Below, in pieces: positions 15,885-22,652 of a stretch of 40,810 nt of DNA. Source of the DNA: an uncultured Ruminococcus sp. (lineage in GTDB: Bacteria; Bacillota; Clostridia; Oscillospirales; Ruminococcaceae); assembly GCA_900752785.1 (NCBI GenBank), contig CAADWP010000074.1, forward strand, positions 1 through 40,810. Direction: 5' to 3'. The position numbers and the translations under genes are program-made. Below the pieces are notes generated by a model. It had not been told where the DNA came from. It did not search any database and worked only from the letters and a program-made list of their open reading frames with translations. Numbering within the stretch: the stretch's first letter is position 1; each line of letters opens with the position of its first letter.

Positions 15885-16427
15885 ATGGAATTATTACAGA
15901 ATACAGACTTTGCAATACTAAATTTTATTCAGGATAATTTTCGATGTGCAGCGCTTGACAAAATAATGACGTTTATCACTCATCTTGGCGATAAGGGATT
16001 TATCTGGCTGCTTACGGCTGCGGCAATGCTGTGTTTTAAAGAATACAGAAAATGCGCTGTTACTCTGATTATAGGTCTTATTACAGGAATAATTATCGGA
16101 AACCTGTTGATAAAAAATATTTTTGACCGTTCGCGTCCGTGCTGGCTCAAACCTATTCAAGATATGCTTGTAAGTATTCCAAAGGATTATTCCTTTCCAT
16201 CCGGGCACACCATGTCAAGCGCAATTTCAGCAACTATACTTATGCTTCGTGACAAAAGATTTGGCATTCCTGCGGCAATTATTGCTGCGGCTATTGCCTT
16301 TTCGCGTCTCTATCTCTACGTTCACTTTCCAAGCGATGTTCTATGCGGCGCAGTATTGGGAATTTTTATTGGAACTGCATCGGCAAAACTTATCGAAAAA
16401 TACTTGTTTTCAAAAAATCGTTTATAA
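15885..16427 (+). CDS. PAP2-family membrane phosphatase
   Basis: A polytopic membrane protein (180 aa) with the three acid-phosphatase motifs of the PAP2 family: KNIFDRSRP, FPSGH and SRLYLYVHFPSD. The catalytic His pair lies in the second and third motifs. Members dephosphorylate undecaprenyl diphosphate or other lipid phosphates at the outer face of the membrane, so recycling of the cell-wall lipid carrier is the likeliest role, although the substrate is not fixed by the sequence. The ATG at 15885 is preceded by AGCAGGTG. The gene is transcribed alone; the following inverted repeat may double as its terminator. Confidence 0.9.
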   Translation: MELLQNTDFAILNFIQDNFRCAALDKIMTFITHLGDKGFIWLLTAAAMLCFKEYRKCAVTLIIGLITGIIIGNLLIKNIFDRSRPCWLKPIQDMLVSIPKDYSFPSGHTMSSAISATILMLRDKRFGIPAAIIAAAIAFSRLYLYVHFPSDVLCGAVLGIFIGTASAKLIEKYLFSKNRL

Positions 16428-16452
16428 TTATTCTATTACTTTCCGAACGCCC

Positions 16453-16482
16453 TGTCAACCTATTTTCAATCTGAGGTTGACA
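16453..16482 (+). promoter_or_regulatory. Probable BirA (biotin repressor) operator
   Basis: The arms TGTCAACCT and AGGTTGACA are perfect inverted repeats; counted as TGTCAACC/GGTTGACA they are 14 bp apart. This matches the general form of Firmicute BirA sites (TTGTxAACC, 14-16 bp, GGTTxACAA). The right arm contains the -35 box TTGACA of the bioYB promoter, so a bound repressor would block RNA polymerase. The hairpin lies 25 bp after the PAP2 gene and is followed by TTTTTT (16488-16493), so it could also end that transcript. Confidence 0.72.
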
Positions 16483-16505
16483 AGACGTTTTTTATATGCT
16501 ATAAT
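16477..16505 (+). promoter_or_regulatory. Consensus promoter of bioY-bioB
   Basis: Perfect TTGACA (16477-16482) and TATAAT (16500-16505) boxes are spaced by 17 bp. The predicted start, near 16512, lies just before repeat A2, so the whole repeat would be in the bioY leader. Confidence 0.85.
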
Positions 16506-16520
16506 ATTGTCATAATGCAT

Positions 16521-16700
16521 TATAGGCAACACCGCACAAAGATTGTGCGGCAGATGCGTGGTCAGATTTTTCGTCAGATTGCATAAAAATGGCGCAGGAA
16601 TACTGTCGTATTTCAAGGCGTTTTTGTGTGATATGACGGAAAATCTGCAAGCAGATGACGTACAAAGCCGTCAGGCGTGCTTTGTACGGTGTTGCCTATA
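16521..16700. repeat. Full-length family A repeat, copy A2
   Basis: A 180-bp element. The termini TATAGGCAACACCGCACAAAG and its inverted copy differ at one of 21 positions. Each end can fold by itself (CCGCACAA/TTGTGCGG; GTACAAAGC/GCTTTGTAC). Inside, CAGATTTTTCGTCA pairs with TGACGGAAAATCTG around a central hairpin AATAC-TGTC-GTATT. A1 has CATAC...GTATG at that place, a compensatory change. The element lies between the bioYB promoter and the bioY start. Confidence 0.92.
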
Positions 16701-16725
16701 GTACCAAATTAAGGAGAATTTAATT

Positions 16726-17292
16726 ATGAATACAAAAATAAAAACAAAGGATCTTGTTCTTATGTCGCTGTTTACGGCGCTAATTATTGCCGGAACGTAC
16801 ATAAAGATCCCGCTTCCCGTGTGCCCTATCACCTTTCAGCCCGTATTTGTAACGCTTACAGGAATTTTCCTTGGCGGACGAAAGGGAGCGGCTTCAGTCG
16901 CCTGCTACATTTTCCTTGGACTGATCGGACTTCCCGTATTTACGGGAGGAGGCGGTCTATGGTACGTTTTTCAGCCGACATTCGGCTTTCTTCTTGGATA
17001 TATCATTCAGGCGTTCATCACCGGAGAAATAGTCCGCTCCGGAAAGCCGGTACTCAGCCGTTTTCTTTTCGGATGCTTTACCGGACTGATAATTATGTAC
17101 GTCATAGGCGTGCCATATTTCTGGATCATTAGCCGATATTACATATGCAATTCCATGACCGTCAAGAGCCTTCTTGTAAACTGTTTGTTCATTCCGTTTC
17201 CAAAGGATGCGGCGCTGTGCGCATTTGCCGCAGTTCTGGGCAAAAAAATGCTGCCGCACATTGACGCTGAATATAGGAGAGCTGTACAATGA
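16726..17292 (+). CDS. bioY: Biotin transporter substrate-binding subunit BioY
   Basis: Membrane S component (188 aa) of an ECF-type vitamin transporter that captures biotin. It shows about six hydrophobic segments and the family blocks LIIAGTYIKIPLPVCPITFQPVFVTLTGIFLGGRKG near the N-terminus, GLPVFTGGGG in the middle and a C-terminal PFPKDAALC stretch. The energising AT module is not in this window, so it would use a shared ECF module. The ATG at 16726 follows AAGGAG. Its stop overlaps the bioB start by 4 bp (ATGA). The BirA-type operator upstream fits repression by biotin. Confidence 0.95.
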   Translation: MNTKIKTKDLVLMSLFTALIIAGTYIKIPLPVCPITFQPVFVTLTGIFLGGRKGAASVACYIFLGLIGLPVFTGGGGLWYVFQPTFGFLLGYIIQAFITGEIVRSGKPVLSRFLFGCFTGLIIMYVIGVPYFWIISRYYICNSMTVKSLLVNCLFIPFPKDAALCAFAAVLGKKMLPHIDAEYRRAVQ

Positions 17293-18266
17293 ATAAAATA
17301 AAAAATTTAGCCGATGAAATAATCTTCGGCAGACGACTCAGCCGCAATGACGACTTAAAATTCATTATCGCCGCAGATCTTGACACTCTTTGCTCCGAAG
17401 CCGACCGCATCCGCACCGAACTCTGCGGAAACCATGCAAGTCTATGCACAATTATCAACGCACGAAGCGGAAAATGCTCTGAGAACTGCAAATTCTGCGC
17501 TCAATCAGCCTGTCACAATACAGGTATCAGCGAGTACGGCTTTCTTGATGAAAAAGAAATTTTGGCGGAATGCCGCCGAAATGCAGAAAAGGGTATTAAT
17601 CGCTTTTCCGTTGTTACAGCAGGCCGCGCTCTTACCGGAAAGGACTTTAACAAGGCGATCTCGATCTTTAAAACACTTAAAAAGGAATGCAATACGGGGC
17701 TTTGCGCATCTTTAGGTCTGCTCAATGAGGAGCAGTTCGCCGAGCTTTACCAAAGCGGAGTAAGGGTATACCACTGCAATCTTGAAACATCGCGCAGAAA
17801 TTTCCCCAATATCTGCACCACGCATACCTTTGACGACAAGCTTGCCTGCATTAGAACAGCTCAGAAATGCGGACTTTCGGTCTGCTCCGGAGGAATTATC
17901 GGCATGGGAGAATCATGGGAGGACAGGCTCGATATGGCTCTCGATCTTGCAGAGCTGAATATTCGGTCGATACCGATAAACGTTCTGAAACCGATCAAAG
18001 GTACGCCGCTTGGCGGAGTCAGTCAAATCTCCAAAAATGATATTCTTCGAACTGTCGCAATGTTCCGTTTTATCATTCCCGAAGCCTTTATAAGACTTGC
18101 CGCAGGACGGGAAACGCTTGAAAATTCGGGCGAACAAGCATTTCGTTCGGGCGCAAATGCCGCGATAACAGGAGATATGCTTACAACTACGGGCAGCAAT
18201 ATACGATCTGATATTGAAATGCTTGAAAAAATCGGGTTTGAAATTTCTTATTGCTCCACCAATTAA
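17289..18266 (+). CDS. bioB: Biotin synthase, radical SAM enzyme of the anaerobe type
   Basis: Radical SAM enzyme (325 aa) that inserts sulphur into dethiobiotin. The [4Fe-4S]-SAM cluster ligands are Cys63, Cys67 and Cys70 (CSENCKFC). Of the auxiliary cluster ligands of E. coli BioB, Cys139 and Cys199 and Arg269 have clear counterparts, but the position of E. coli Cys97 is Ser107 (RFSVVTAGR). Extra Cys residues occur at 163 (YHCNLETS), 176 and 187. Proteins of this pattern are common in obligate anaerobes and may hold a different auxiliary cluster. It overlaps bioY by 4 bp. With no bioA, bioD or bioF here, it probably works on taken-up or remotely made dethiobiotin. Confidence 0.93.
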   Translation: MNKIKNLADEIIFGRRLSRNDDLKFIIAADLDTLCSEADRIRTELCGNHASLCTIINARSGKCSENCKFCAQSACHNTGISEYGFLDEKEILAECRRNAEKGINRFSVVTAGRALTGKDFNKAISIFKTLKKECNTGLCASLGLLNEEQFAELYQSGVRVYHCNLETSRRNFPNICTTHTFDDKLACIRTAQKCGLSVCSGGIIGMGESWEDRLDMALDLAELNIRSIPINVLKPIKGTPLGGVSQISKNDILRTVAMFRFIIPEAFIRLAAGRETLENSGEQAFRSGANAAITGDMLTTTGSNIRSDIEMLEKIGFEISYCSTN

Positions 18267-18269
18267 ACA

Positions 18270-18298
18270 TTGACAATATGAAAACGGCATGATATAAT
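18270..18298 (+). promoter_or_regulatory. Consensus promoter of the 400-aa anchored protein gene
   Basis: TTGACA (18270-18275) and TATAAT (18293-18298) are 17 bp apart. The -35 box begins 4 bp after the bioB stop, and there is no terminator between. Confidence 0.82.
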
Positions 18299-18341
18299 GA
18301 TATTGGGTACAGGCGAGTATGGTTTTGGGGAGGACAATAAT

Positions 18342-19544
18342 ATGGATAATAGCAAAGCAGAGCGTAAAAAGCATACATACTCTGTTTCAAAAATTGTATG
18401 GCTGATTATCTGGCTGGCGCTACTGGGGGTATGCGGATACAAGCTTGTTGATAAATATAAATTTAACAGGCAATGGGAATATCAGTCGTCGCTTGCAAGG
18501 AGTAATGCAGTAAAATATGTCAAGGAAAAATACGGTATCGACGCGGAGATAGTTTCGCTTTATTCTGAGCAGTGCAAGAATAACAATTATTTTATCAAGG
18601 AAATGCTGAAAAGTAATTATGACTACGTAGAATTATCTGACGGAGAAAAGAATTTCTATGTATGCATCAACTGGAAGGAAGAAACCACAGACGGATACGA
18701 CACATACGAAAGTGACAAAATATTAAATGCAATAAATCAAAAGGTTGAGGCTGAATTTCCTGAGAGCAGGATCGCGCTTTGTTCCATTATAAGCCCTGAT
18801 TTTAATCATTCAGATATATTCAGGCTTTATCGTAGCGGGATTTATCTGGCGAAAAACGAAAAATTTGACGAAATTGATCTTGAAAACGTATTGCAGCGTT
18901 GTGAGGGTCAGATCTATACTGTTTGTGCAGATGCTGTTTTTGACGGCTGCGAGCTTTTCGATTTTCTGCAAAAAAATAATTTTGAAGGAAAATTCATCTC
19001 ATTGACTGATAAAGCGATCTTAGATGAATTCGTGTCATCTTCCGAGATCAATAGAGCTTCTCTTTTTGAGGAGCAATGCAAAAAATACGCACCGTATATT
19101 ACCGATCGCCGAAAAATCACGAAAAACGGGCACTTCCAATCTCTTTACGACTTAAGGAGCATCGACGAGTTTAATCTGTACTTTTGTCCCGACGAGCATA
19201 TCGGAAGCGGCAGCAAAATTATCGACATTAAACAGGCAGGCTCCATTTTTAAAAATTACAAAACCAGGAAAATTGACAGCTTCCTGAGCAGATCTCTTTC
19301 CGAGGGCTATGATATTCAAAAAGTATCATGGGGAAAGGTTTACATTTATTACCCCTTGAACAAGCTTGAGGGACATGATCTGAACGATATCGGGGCGGCA
19401 TGGTTCGGCGATCATTGTTATGACATTGCAAGGCCGACTGTTGCCGGTGATTACGCGGTGTTTGAACTATCCGAGCATGCTTCTCAATTTGTTATAACAG
19501 ACACGAAAGGTATGGAAACCTTTACTCCGAATTATAAGCGTTAA
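18342..19544 (+). CDS. Membrane-anchored protein of unknown function (400 aa)
   Basis: I do not recognise the family. A basic cytoplasmic N-terminus (about 17 aa) is followed by one membrane helix (VWLIIWLALLGVCGYKL) and a large domain outside the cell of about 360 aa. That domain is rich in charged residues and aromatics (DGEKNFYVCINWKEET, GKVYIYYPLNKLEG) with alternating strands and helices and no catalytic motif I can name. The ATG at 18342 follows GGGGAGGA; the in-frame ATG at 18297 lies within the -10 box and is excluded. It has its own promoter and a strong terminator, so it is monocistronic. The uniform codon use gives no sign of recent transfer. Confidence 0.85.
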   Translation: MDNSKAERKKHTYSVSKIVWLIIWLALLGVCGYKLVDKYKFNRQWEYQSSLARSNAVKYVKEKYGIDAEIVSLYSEQCKNNNYFIKEMLKSNYDYVELSDGEKNFYVCINWKEETTDGYDTYESDKILNAINQKVEAEFPESRIALCSIISPDFNHSDIFRLYRSGIYLAKNEKFDEIDLENVLQRCEGQIYTVCADAVFDGCELFDFLQKNNFEGKFISLTDKAILDEFVSSSEINRASLFEEQCKKYAPYITDRRKITKNGHFQSLYDLRSIDEFNLYFCPDEHIGSGSKIIDIKQAGSIFKNYKTRKIDSFLSRSLSEGYDIQKVSWGKVYIYYPLNKLEGHDLNDIGAAWFGDHCYDIARPTVAGDYAVFELSEHASQFVITDTKGMETFTPNYKR

Positions 19545-19574
19545 AAAACCGCAGCTTAAAGCTGCGGCTTTCTT
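19545..19574 (+). terminator. Terminator of the 400-aa protein gene
   Basis: CCGCAGC and GCTGCGG enclose TTAAA, with an A run before and CTTTCTTT after, directly behind the stop codon. Repeat C1 begins right at the end of its T tract. Confidence 0.88.
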
Positions 19575-19799
19575 TAGGCAATCTCTAAAAACCTGTTTGG
19601 TCAAGCAAAAATCAGATAGGTGCGGCAGTTTCAAGGAAAGACCTTGATGGCATGCTGACGAGTCTCGACTGTCGTCTCGGTCGGTGCTTCTGCTTCGCAG
19701 AGGTGTCCACCGGACACCCGCACCACTCCGAGAGGGCTTGACACAGCAAATGCCGTACATAGCTGATTTTTGTCAAAAGAGTTTTTTAGAGGGTGCATT
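19575..19799. repeat. Family C intergenic inverted repeat, copy C1
   Basis: A 225-bp element with imperfect terminal inverted repeats of about 55 bp: CTCTAAAAA, AAAAATCAG and GCGGCAGTTT on the left match CTCTAAAAA, AAAAATCAG and ACGGCATTTG on the inverted right. The inner part holds small hairpins such as GGTGTCC/GGACACC and an ACTGTCGT segment, which is also at the centre of families A and B. It fills the gap between a terminator on one side and the FkbM gene's stop codon on the other. It has no coding sequence. Confidence 0.8.
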
Positions 19800-20863
19800 T
19801 ATATTGTGGCGTAAAGATTCGTTTCCCACGCAGGGATATAGAGCTGATGCCTAATATACAGCTTGTAATCAGGATTAAGATTCTTTATAAGCAGCGGAAG
19901 CTCGAAAATATCCTCATTGCGGTGATAAAGCGATACCATAAGCTTTGGAGAATAATGAGAAATAGTCAGAGCCGAACCCCAGATAGCCTCGCGCTCAAAG
20001 CCTTCTACATCCATTTTTATGATAGTGGCATGCTTGCCTTCGAGGATTGAATCTACAGCCCTTGCGCTTATCATATTATCGGAGGAGGCGGTTATTGCCG
20101 ACTGACGGCCAGCCTTTGCAGCGAAAGGAAGCTCGGTATCGACGCACCATGCCGCCGAATTATAAGCGTAAACATGGTTCATGCCGTCAACAAATTTAGC
20201 AAGCTTCTTGAAATTCTTCCTGTCAGGCTCGAGAGCGTAGATAGAAGCATATTTACCGTGCGTGAACTCTAAAAGCTCCTTTATCGTATCGCCGTTGTAT
20301 GCGCCGAGATCAACATAAACCTCGCCCAGCCCCGGTTTAATGATCTTTTTATAGATCTCCGCCTTAGAGGAGGTAACAGCCGAAAGATATTCGATTTTTC
20401 CGCTTATCTTAAAGTTTATTATATTTGCATAAACCTTGCGCGAATATTCGTCGGCAAGGCTGTCATAGACCTGCTGTATCTTCTCTGCATTTTCCATACA
20501 GTATTCATATGTAAACAATCCGCCGCCGATAACCGGAACATCAGGAACATAAAGAGTATGCTTCGAGGCGATGCTCTGCACCTTGTTGACAATTTCAGGA
20601 TAGCCTGCCGCAAAAGCAAGAACTACCACAAAATCATCTACCATTTCCTCTATCTCAGACAGCTTATGAACGCGGAATCCCTCAAAGGAATGACCGCGTA
20701 CAAAGTCATCGCTGGCAAAAATACCGGAAACGATTATACCTCTTTCCCGAAAGACAGACATTATTTTCAATGCACCGTCTCCCATACCATAAATAAAGAT
20801 AGGACGTCTCTCAGATTTCAGCCTGTCCCAGCAGGACTGTTTTTCTGTAATAAATGAAATCAT
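19799..20863 (-). CDS. FkbM-family methyltransferase with N-terminal Rossmann domain
   Basis: A SAM-dependent methyltransferase (354 aa). The C-terminal FkbM domain has motif I VDLGAYNGDT (184-193), the acidic loop ALEPDRKNFKKL and the family block IIKMDVEGFEREAI. Residues of about 20-110 form a separate nucleotide-binding domain (IFIYGMGDGALKIMSVFRERG, SGIFASDD), a layout seen in glycan-modifying enzymes. The methyl acceptor is unknown; a sugar or surface glycan is a guess. I start at the ATG at 20863, which has GGGAGA upstream; a TTG at 20884 would overlap the preceding gene. The stop codon touches the end of repeat C1. It follows the PH-domain gene with a 17-bp gap. Confidence 0.87.
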   Translation of the reverse strand: MISFITEKQSCWDRLKSERRPIFIYGMGDGALKIMSVFRERGIIVSGIFASDDFVRGHSFEGFRVHKLSEIEEMVDDFVVVLAFAAGYPEIVNKVQSIASKHTLYVPDVPVIGGGLFTYEYCMENAEKIQQVYDSLADEYSRKVYANIINFKISGKIEYLSAVTSSKAEIYKKIIKPGLGEVYVDLGAYNGDTIKELLEFTHGKYASIYALEPDRKNFKKLAKFVDGMNHVYAYNSAAWCVDTELPFAAKAGRQSAITASSDNMISARAVDSILEGKHATIIKMDVEGFEREAIWGSALTISHYSPKLMVSLYHRNEDIFELPLLIKNLNPDYKLYIRHQLYIPAWETNLYATI

Positions 20864-20880
20864 TATATCTCTCCCGAAAA

Positions 20881-21294
20881 TCAATATACTCCGTCGTCAT
20901 AATCGTAACCGTCATCACAACAGTCGTGACCGTGAATATCTATCATATCCCTTCCTCTGATCCCATATCTGTCACGCATTAGGGTAAGATGCTTATCAAT
21001 AAGCTCAGAAACCTGACGCACATTTTTTACGCTGTGTACCTCCTTTGAAGGAGTATCGGCGTCTTTACTGTAAATGATGATGCTTCCGCAATTGAAAAGC
21101 CGCTGAAAGAACGGAAATTTGACCTTTTTATCAATAATTTTATAGAGGTCTATCTCATCTTCCGTAATGCTGAGGAAGCCTACTCGTGTTATAAATTTCG
21201 TTTCGGTGAGATAATAACGCGTAAATGAAATAGGCAGCCCAAAAACGGAGCGCTTCTTGTCTGTCCAAACATATTTAATGCTATCTTTTTTCAT
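20881..21294 (-). CDS. Bacterial PH-domain protein
   Basis: A soluble protein (137 aa) whose core fits the bacterial pleckstrin-homology fold (YdbS/DUF304-like): ISFTRYYLTETKFITRVGFLSITEDEIDLYKIIDKKV, then IIIYSKDADTPSKEVHSVKNVRQVSELIDKHL. The C-terminus is an unusual acidic, His/Cys-containing tail (DIHGHDCCDDGYDYDDGVY) that may bind metal. Role unknown. The ATG at 21294 follows GGAGGG. It has its own promoter and probably shares a transcript with the FkbM gene. Confidence 0.8.
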   Translation of the reverse strand: MKKDSIKYVWTDKKRSVFGLPISFTRYYLTETKFITRVGFLSITEDEIDLYKIIDKKVKFPFFQRLFNCGSIIIYSKDADTPSKEVHSVKNVRQVSELIDKHLTLMRDRYGIRGRDMIDIHGHDCCDDGYDYDDGVY

Positions 21295-21339
21295 GATAAA
21301 ACCCTCCAATAAAATTATACCGCAGTTATATACAAATTT

Positions 21340-21368
21340 ATTTTATCACAAATTTCCGGGATAGTCAA
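21340..21368 (-). promoter_or_regulatory. Promoter of the PH-domain/FkbM unit
   Basis: On the minus strand TTGACT (21363-21368) precedes TAAAAT (21340-21345) by 17 bp. Confidence 0.7.
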
Positions 21369-21500
21369 CAAAAACAGCAATAAATTTCATTTTGCCGATA
21401 ATTTACCGTTAATTTGCACAATAAACCAAGACATTTTCTGCCGGATAATCCCAAAAGCTTCGCTTTTTTTACTTTGGGAATCAAAAAATTAAAAAAAGTC

Positions 21501-21529
21501 TTTACAAATCGTACCATGTGTGATATAAT
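21501..21529 (+). promoter_or_regulatory. Promoter of rpsO
   Basis: TTTACA (21501-21506) and TATAAT (21524-21529) are spaced by 17 bp. The leader of about 90 nt contains AGGGG (about 21550) and a complementary CCCCT (about 21594). It may be a site for S15 autoregulation, which is known for rpsO leaders; this is inference. Confidence 0.75.
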
Positions 21530-21626
21530 ATTATCACCGTTTACTTGGATAGGGGCTTGTCCTCTCGTTATTATACGTTTCACCCCTTTCTCCGTTTTCG
21601 GAATTTTTATTACAGAGGTGCTTCAA

Positions 21627-21893
21627 ATGCTTTTGAAGGAAGAAAAAACAGCCGTTATAGAGGCTAACAGAACACATGAAAACGACACGGGATCTCCCGA
21701 AGTTCAGATCGCTATTCTTACAAAGAGAATCAACGATCTTACCGAACATCTGAAGACTCACAAAAACGACCACCACTCCAGAAGAGGTCTTCTTAAAATG
21801 GTTGGTCACAGACGTAACCTTCTTTCTTATCTCAAGAAAAAGGACATTAACAGATACCGTGCTATCGTAGAAAAGCTCGGTCTTCGTAAGTAA
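21627..21893 (+). CDS. rpsO: 30S ribosomal protein S15
   Basis: Primary binding protein of the small-subunit central domain (88 aa), standard length. Family blocks seen are [38 protein letters not shown] and [28 protein letters not shown]. The ATG at 21627 follows AGAGGTG; longer in-frame starts upstream lie within the untranslated leader. A terminator follows. The gene stands before pnp, a pairing kept in many bacteria, but here with an unrelated gene in between. Confidence 0.97.
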   Translation: MLLKEEKTAVIEANRTHENDTGSPEVQIAILTKRINDLTEHLKTHKNDHHSRRGLLKMVGHRRNLLSYLKKKDINRYRAIVEKLGLRK

Positions 21894-21905
21894 TTCATGT
21901 TGTCT

Positions 21906-21942
21906 AAGGCAGAAGGGTCACTGTCCCGTCTGCCTTTACGTC
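21906..21942 (+). terminator. Terminator of rpsO
   Basis: AAGGCAGAAGGG pairs with CCCGTCTGCCTT with one internal mismatch, followed by TACGTCTTT, 12 bp after the stop. Confidence 0.8.
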
Positions 21943-22005
21943 TTTATTCTGCCACAGTTAATACTATACGCACAAGATACTAAACAGCCTTTAAGGAGCA
22001 TGAAA

Positions 22006-22548
22006 ATGAAAAAAATAATTATTTCTGTAATAATAACGCTTGTTTGTGCGGCGGCAGGATATTTTGGATATGGATATATGCTTGATAAAAATATTACCGA
22101 CAGTTCGCACTGGAAAAAATTTTATAACGACGAATTCAGTGTTGTTCTGCCAAAAAATATGGAATCAAGCGATAAGCTTTTCCATACCTCGGACGGACAA
22201 AAACAGATCGCATTCTACCATAATTCAAGAGCCTGCTTCAGCGTTGCAAAGCTGCCATATTCTGTAAATGCAGCCTTAAAGGATATAGATTTGGAAAAAT
22301 ATTTTTCTAAAATCACTGTAAACGGGGAGCATCTGACCCTGTTTCCAATAAACGGAGGCTTTTATTACACTTCAATAAAAAAGTCTTCCGGTTCATTTAA
22401 AAAAACGGAAGACGTATTTGAAATTGAGGGAGCTTTTAAGGGCAAAACCGCAGTATACAGCGTTGTCATACAGTGCAGACTTGAAGACAAAGACGAATAC
22501 GAAGATCCAATGCTTAAATGGCTGGAAAGCTTTGAATTAAAAGGCTGA
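22006..22548 (+). CDS. Membrane-anchored or secreted protein of unknown function (180 aa)
   Basis: I do not recognise the family. An N-terminal hydrophobic helix (about residues 3-24, IIISVIITLVCAAAGYFGYGYM) serves as anchor or signal peptide. The outside part is beta-rich and contains KFYNDEFSVVLPKNME and CFSVAKLPYS, resembling small extracytoplasmic domains that precede no known enzyme motif. The ATG at 22006 is 7 nt after AAGGAG; the ATG at 22000 is too close. It lies between rpsO and pnp, after the rpsO terminator. Confidence 0.78.
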   Translation: MKKIIISVIITLVCAAAGYFGYGYMLDKNITDSSHWKKFYNDEFSVVLPKNMESSDKLFHTSDGQKQIAFYHNSRACFSVAKLPYSVNAALKDIDLEKYFSKITVNGEHLTLFPINGGFYYTSIKKSSGSFKKTEDVFEIEGAFKGKTAVYSVVIQCRLEDKDEYEDPMLKWLESFELKG

Positions 22549-22563
22549 CGGCTCTAAGACAGC

Positions 22564-22622
22564 GGCTTTTAGCATTAAATTGTGACGCAAATGCGCTTGC
22601 GCCAGAATTTATTGCTAAGGCC
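22564..22622 (+). promoter_or_regulatory. Long stem-loop in the pnp leader
   Basis: GGCTTTTAGCATTAAATT is largely complementary to AATTTATTGCTAAGGCC, with an inner stem CGCAA/TTGCG, giving a hairpin of about 59 nt that ends 30 nt before the pnp start. A second pairing, AAAAGGCTG (from 22539) with CAGCGGCTTTT, overlaps the left arm, so the two folds exclude each other. In enterobacteria a leader hairpin mediates PNPase autocontrol; whether this one does is inference. Confidence 0.6.
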
Positions 22623-22652
22623 GGTATAAATTATTTTTCAGGAGGATTTTTT

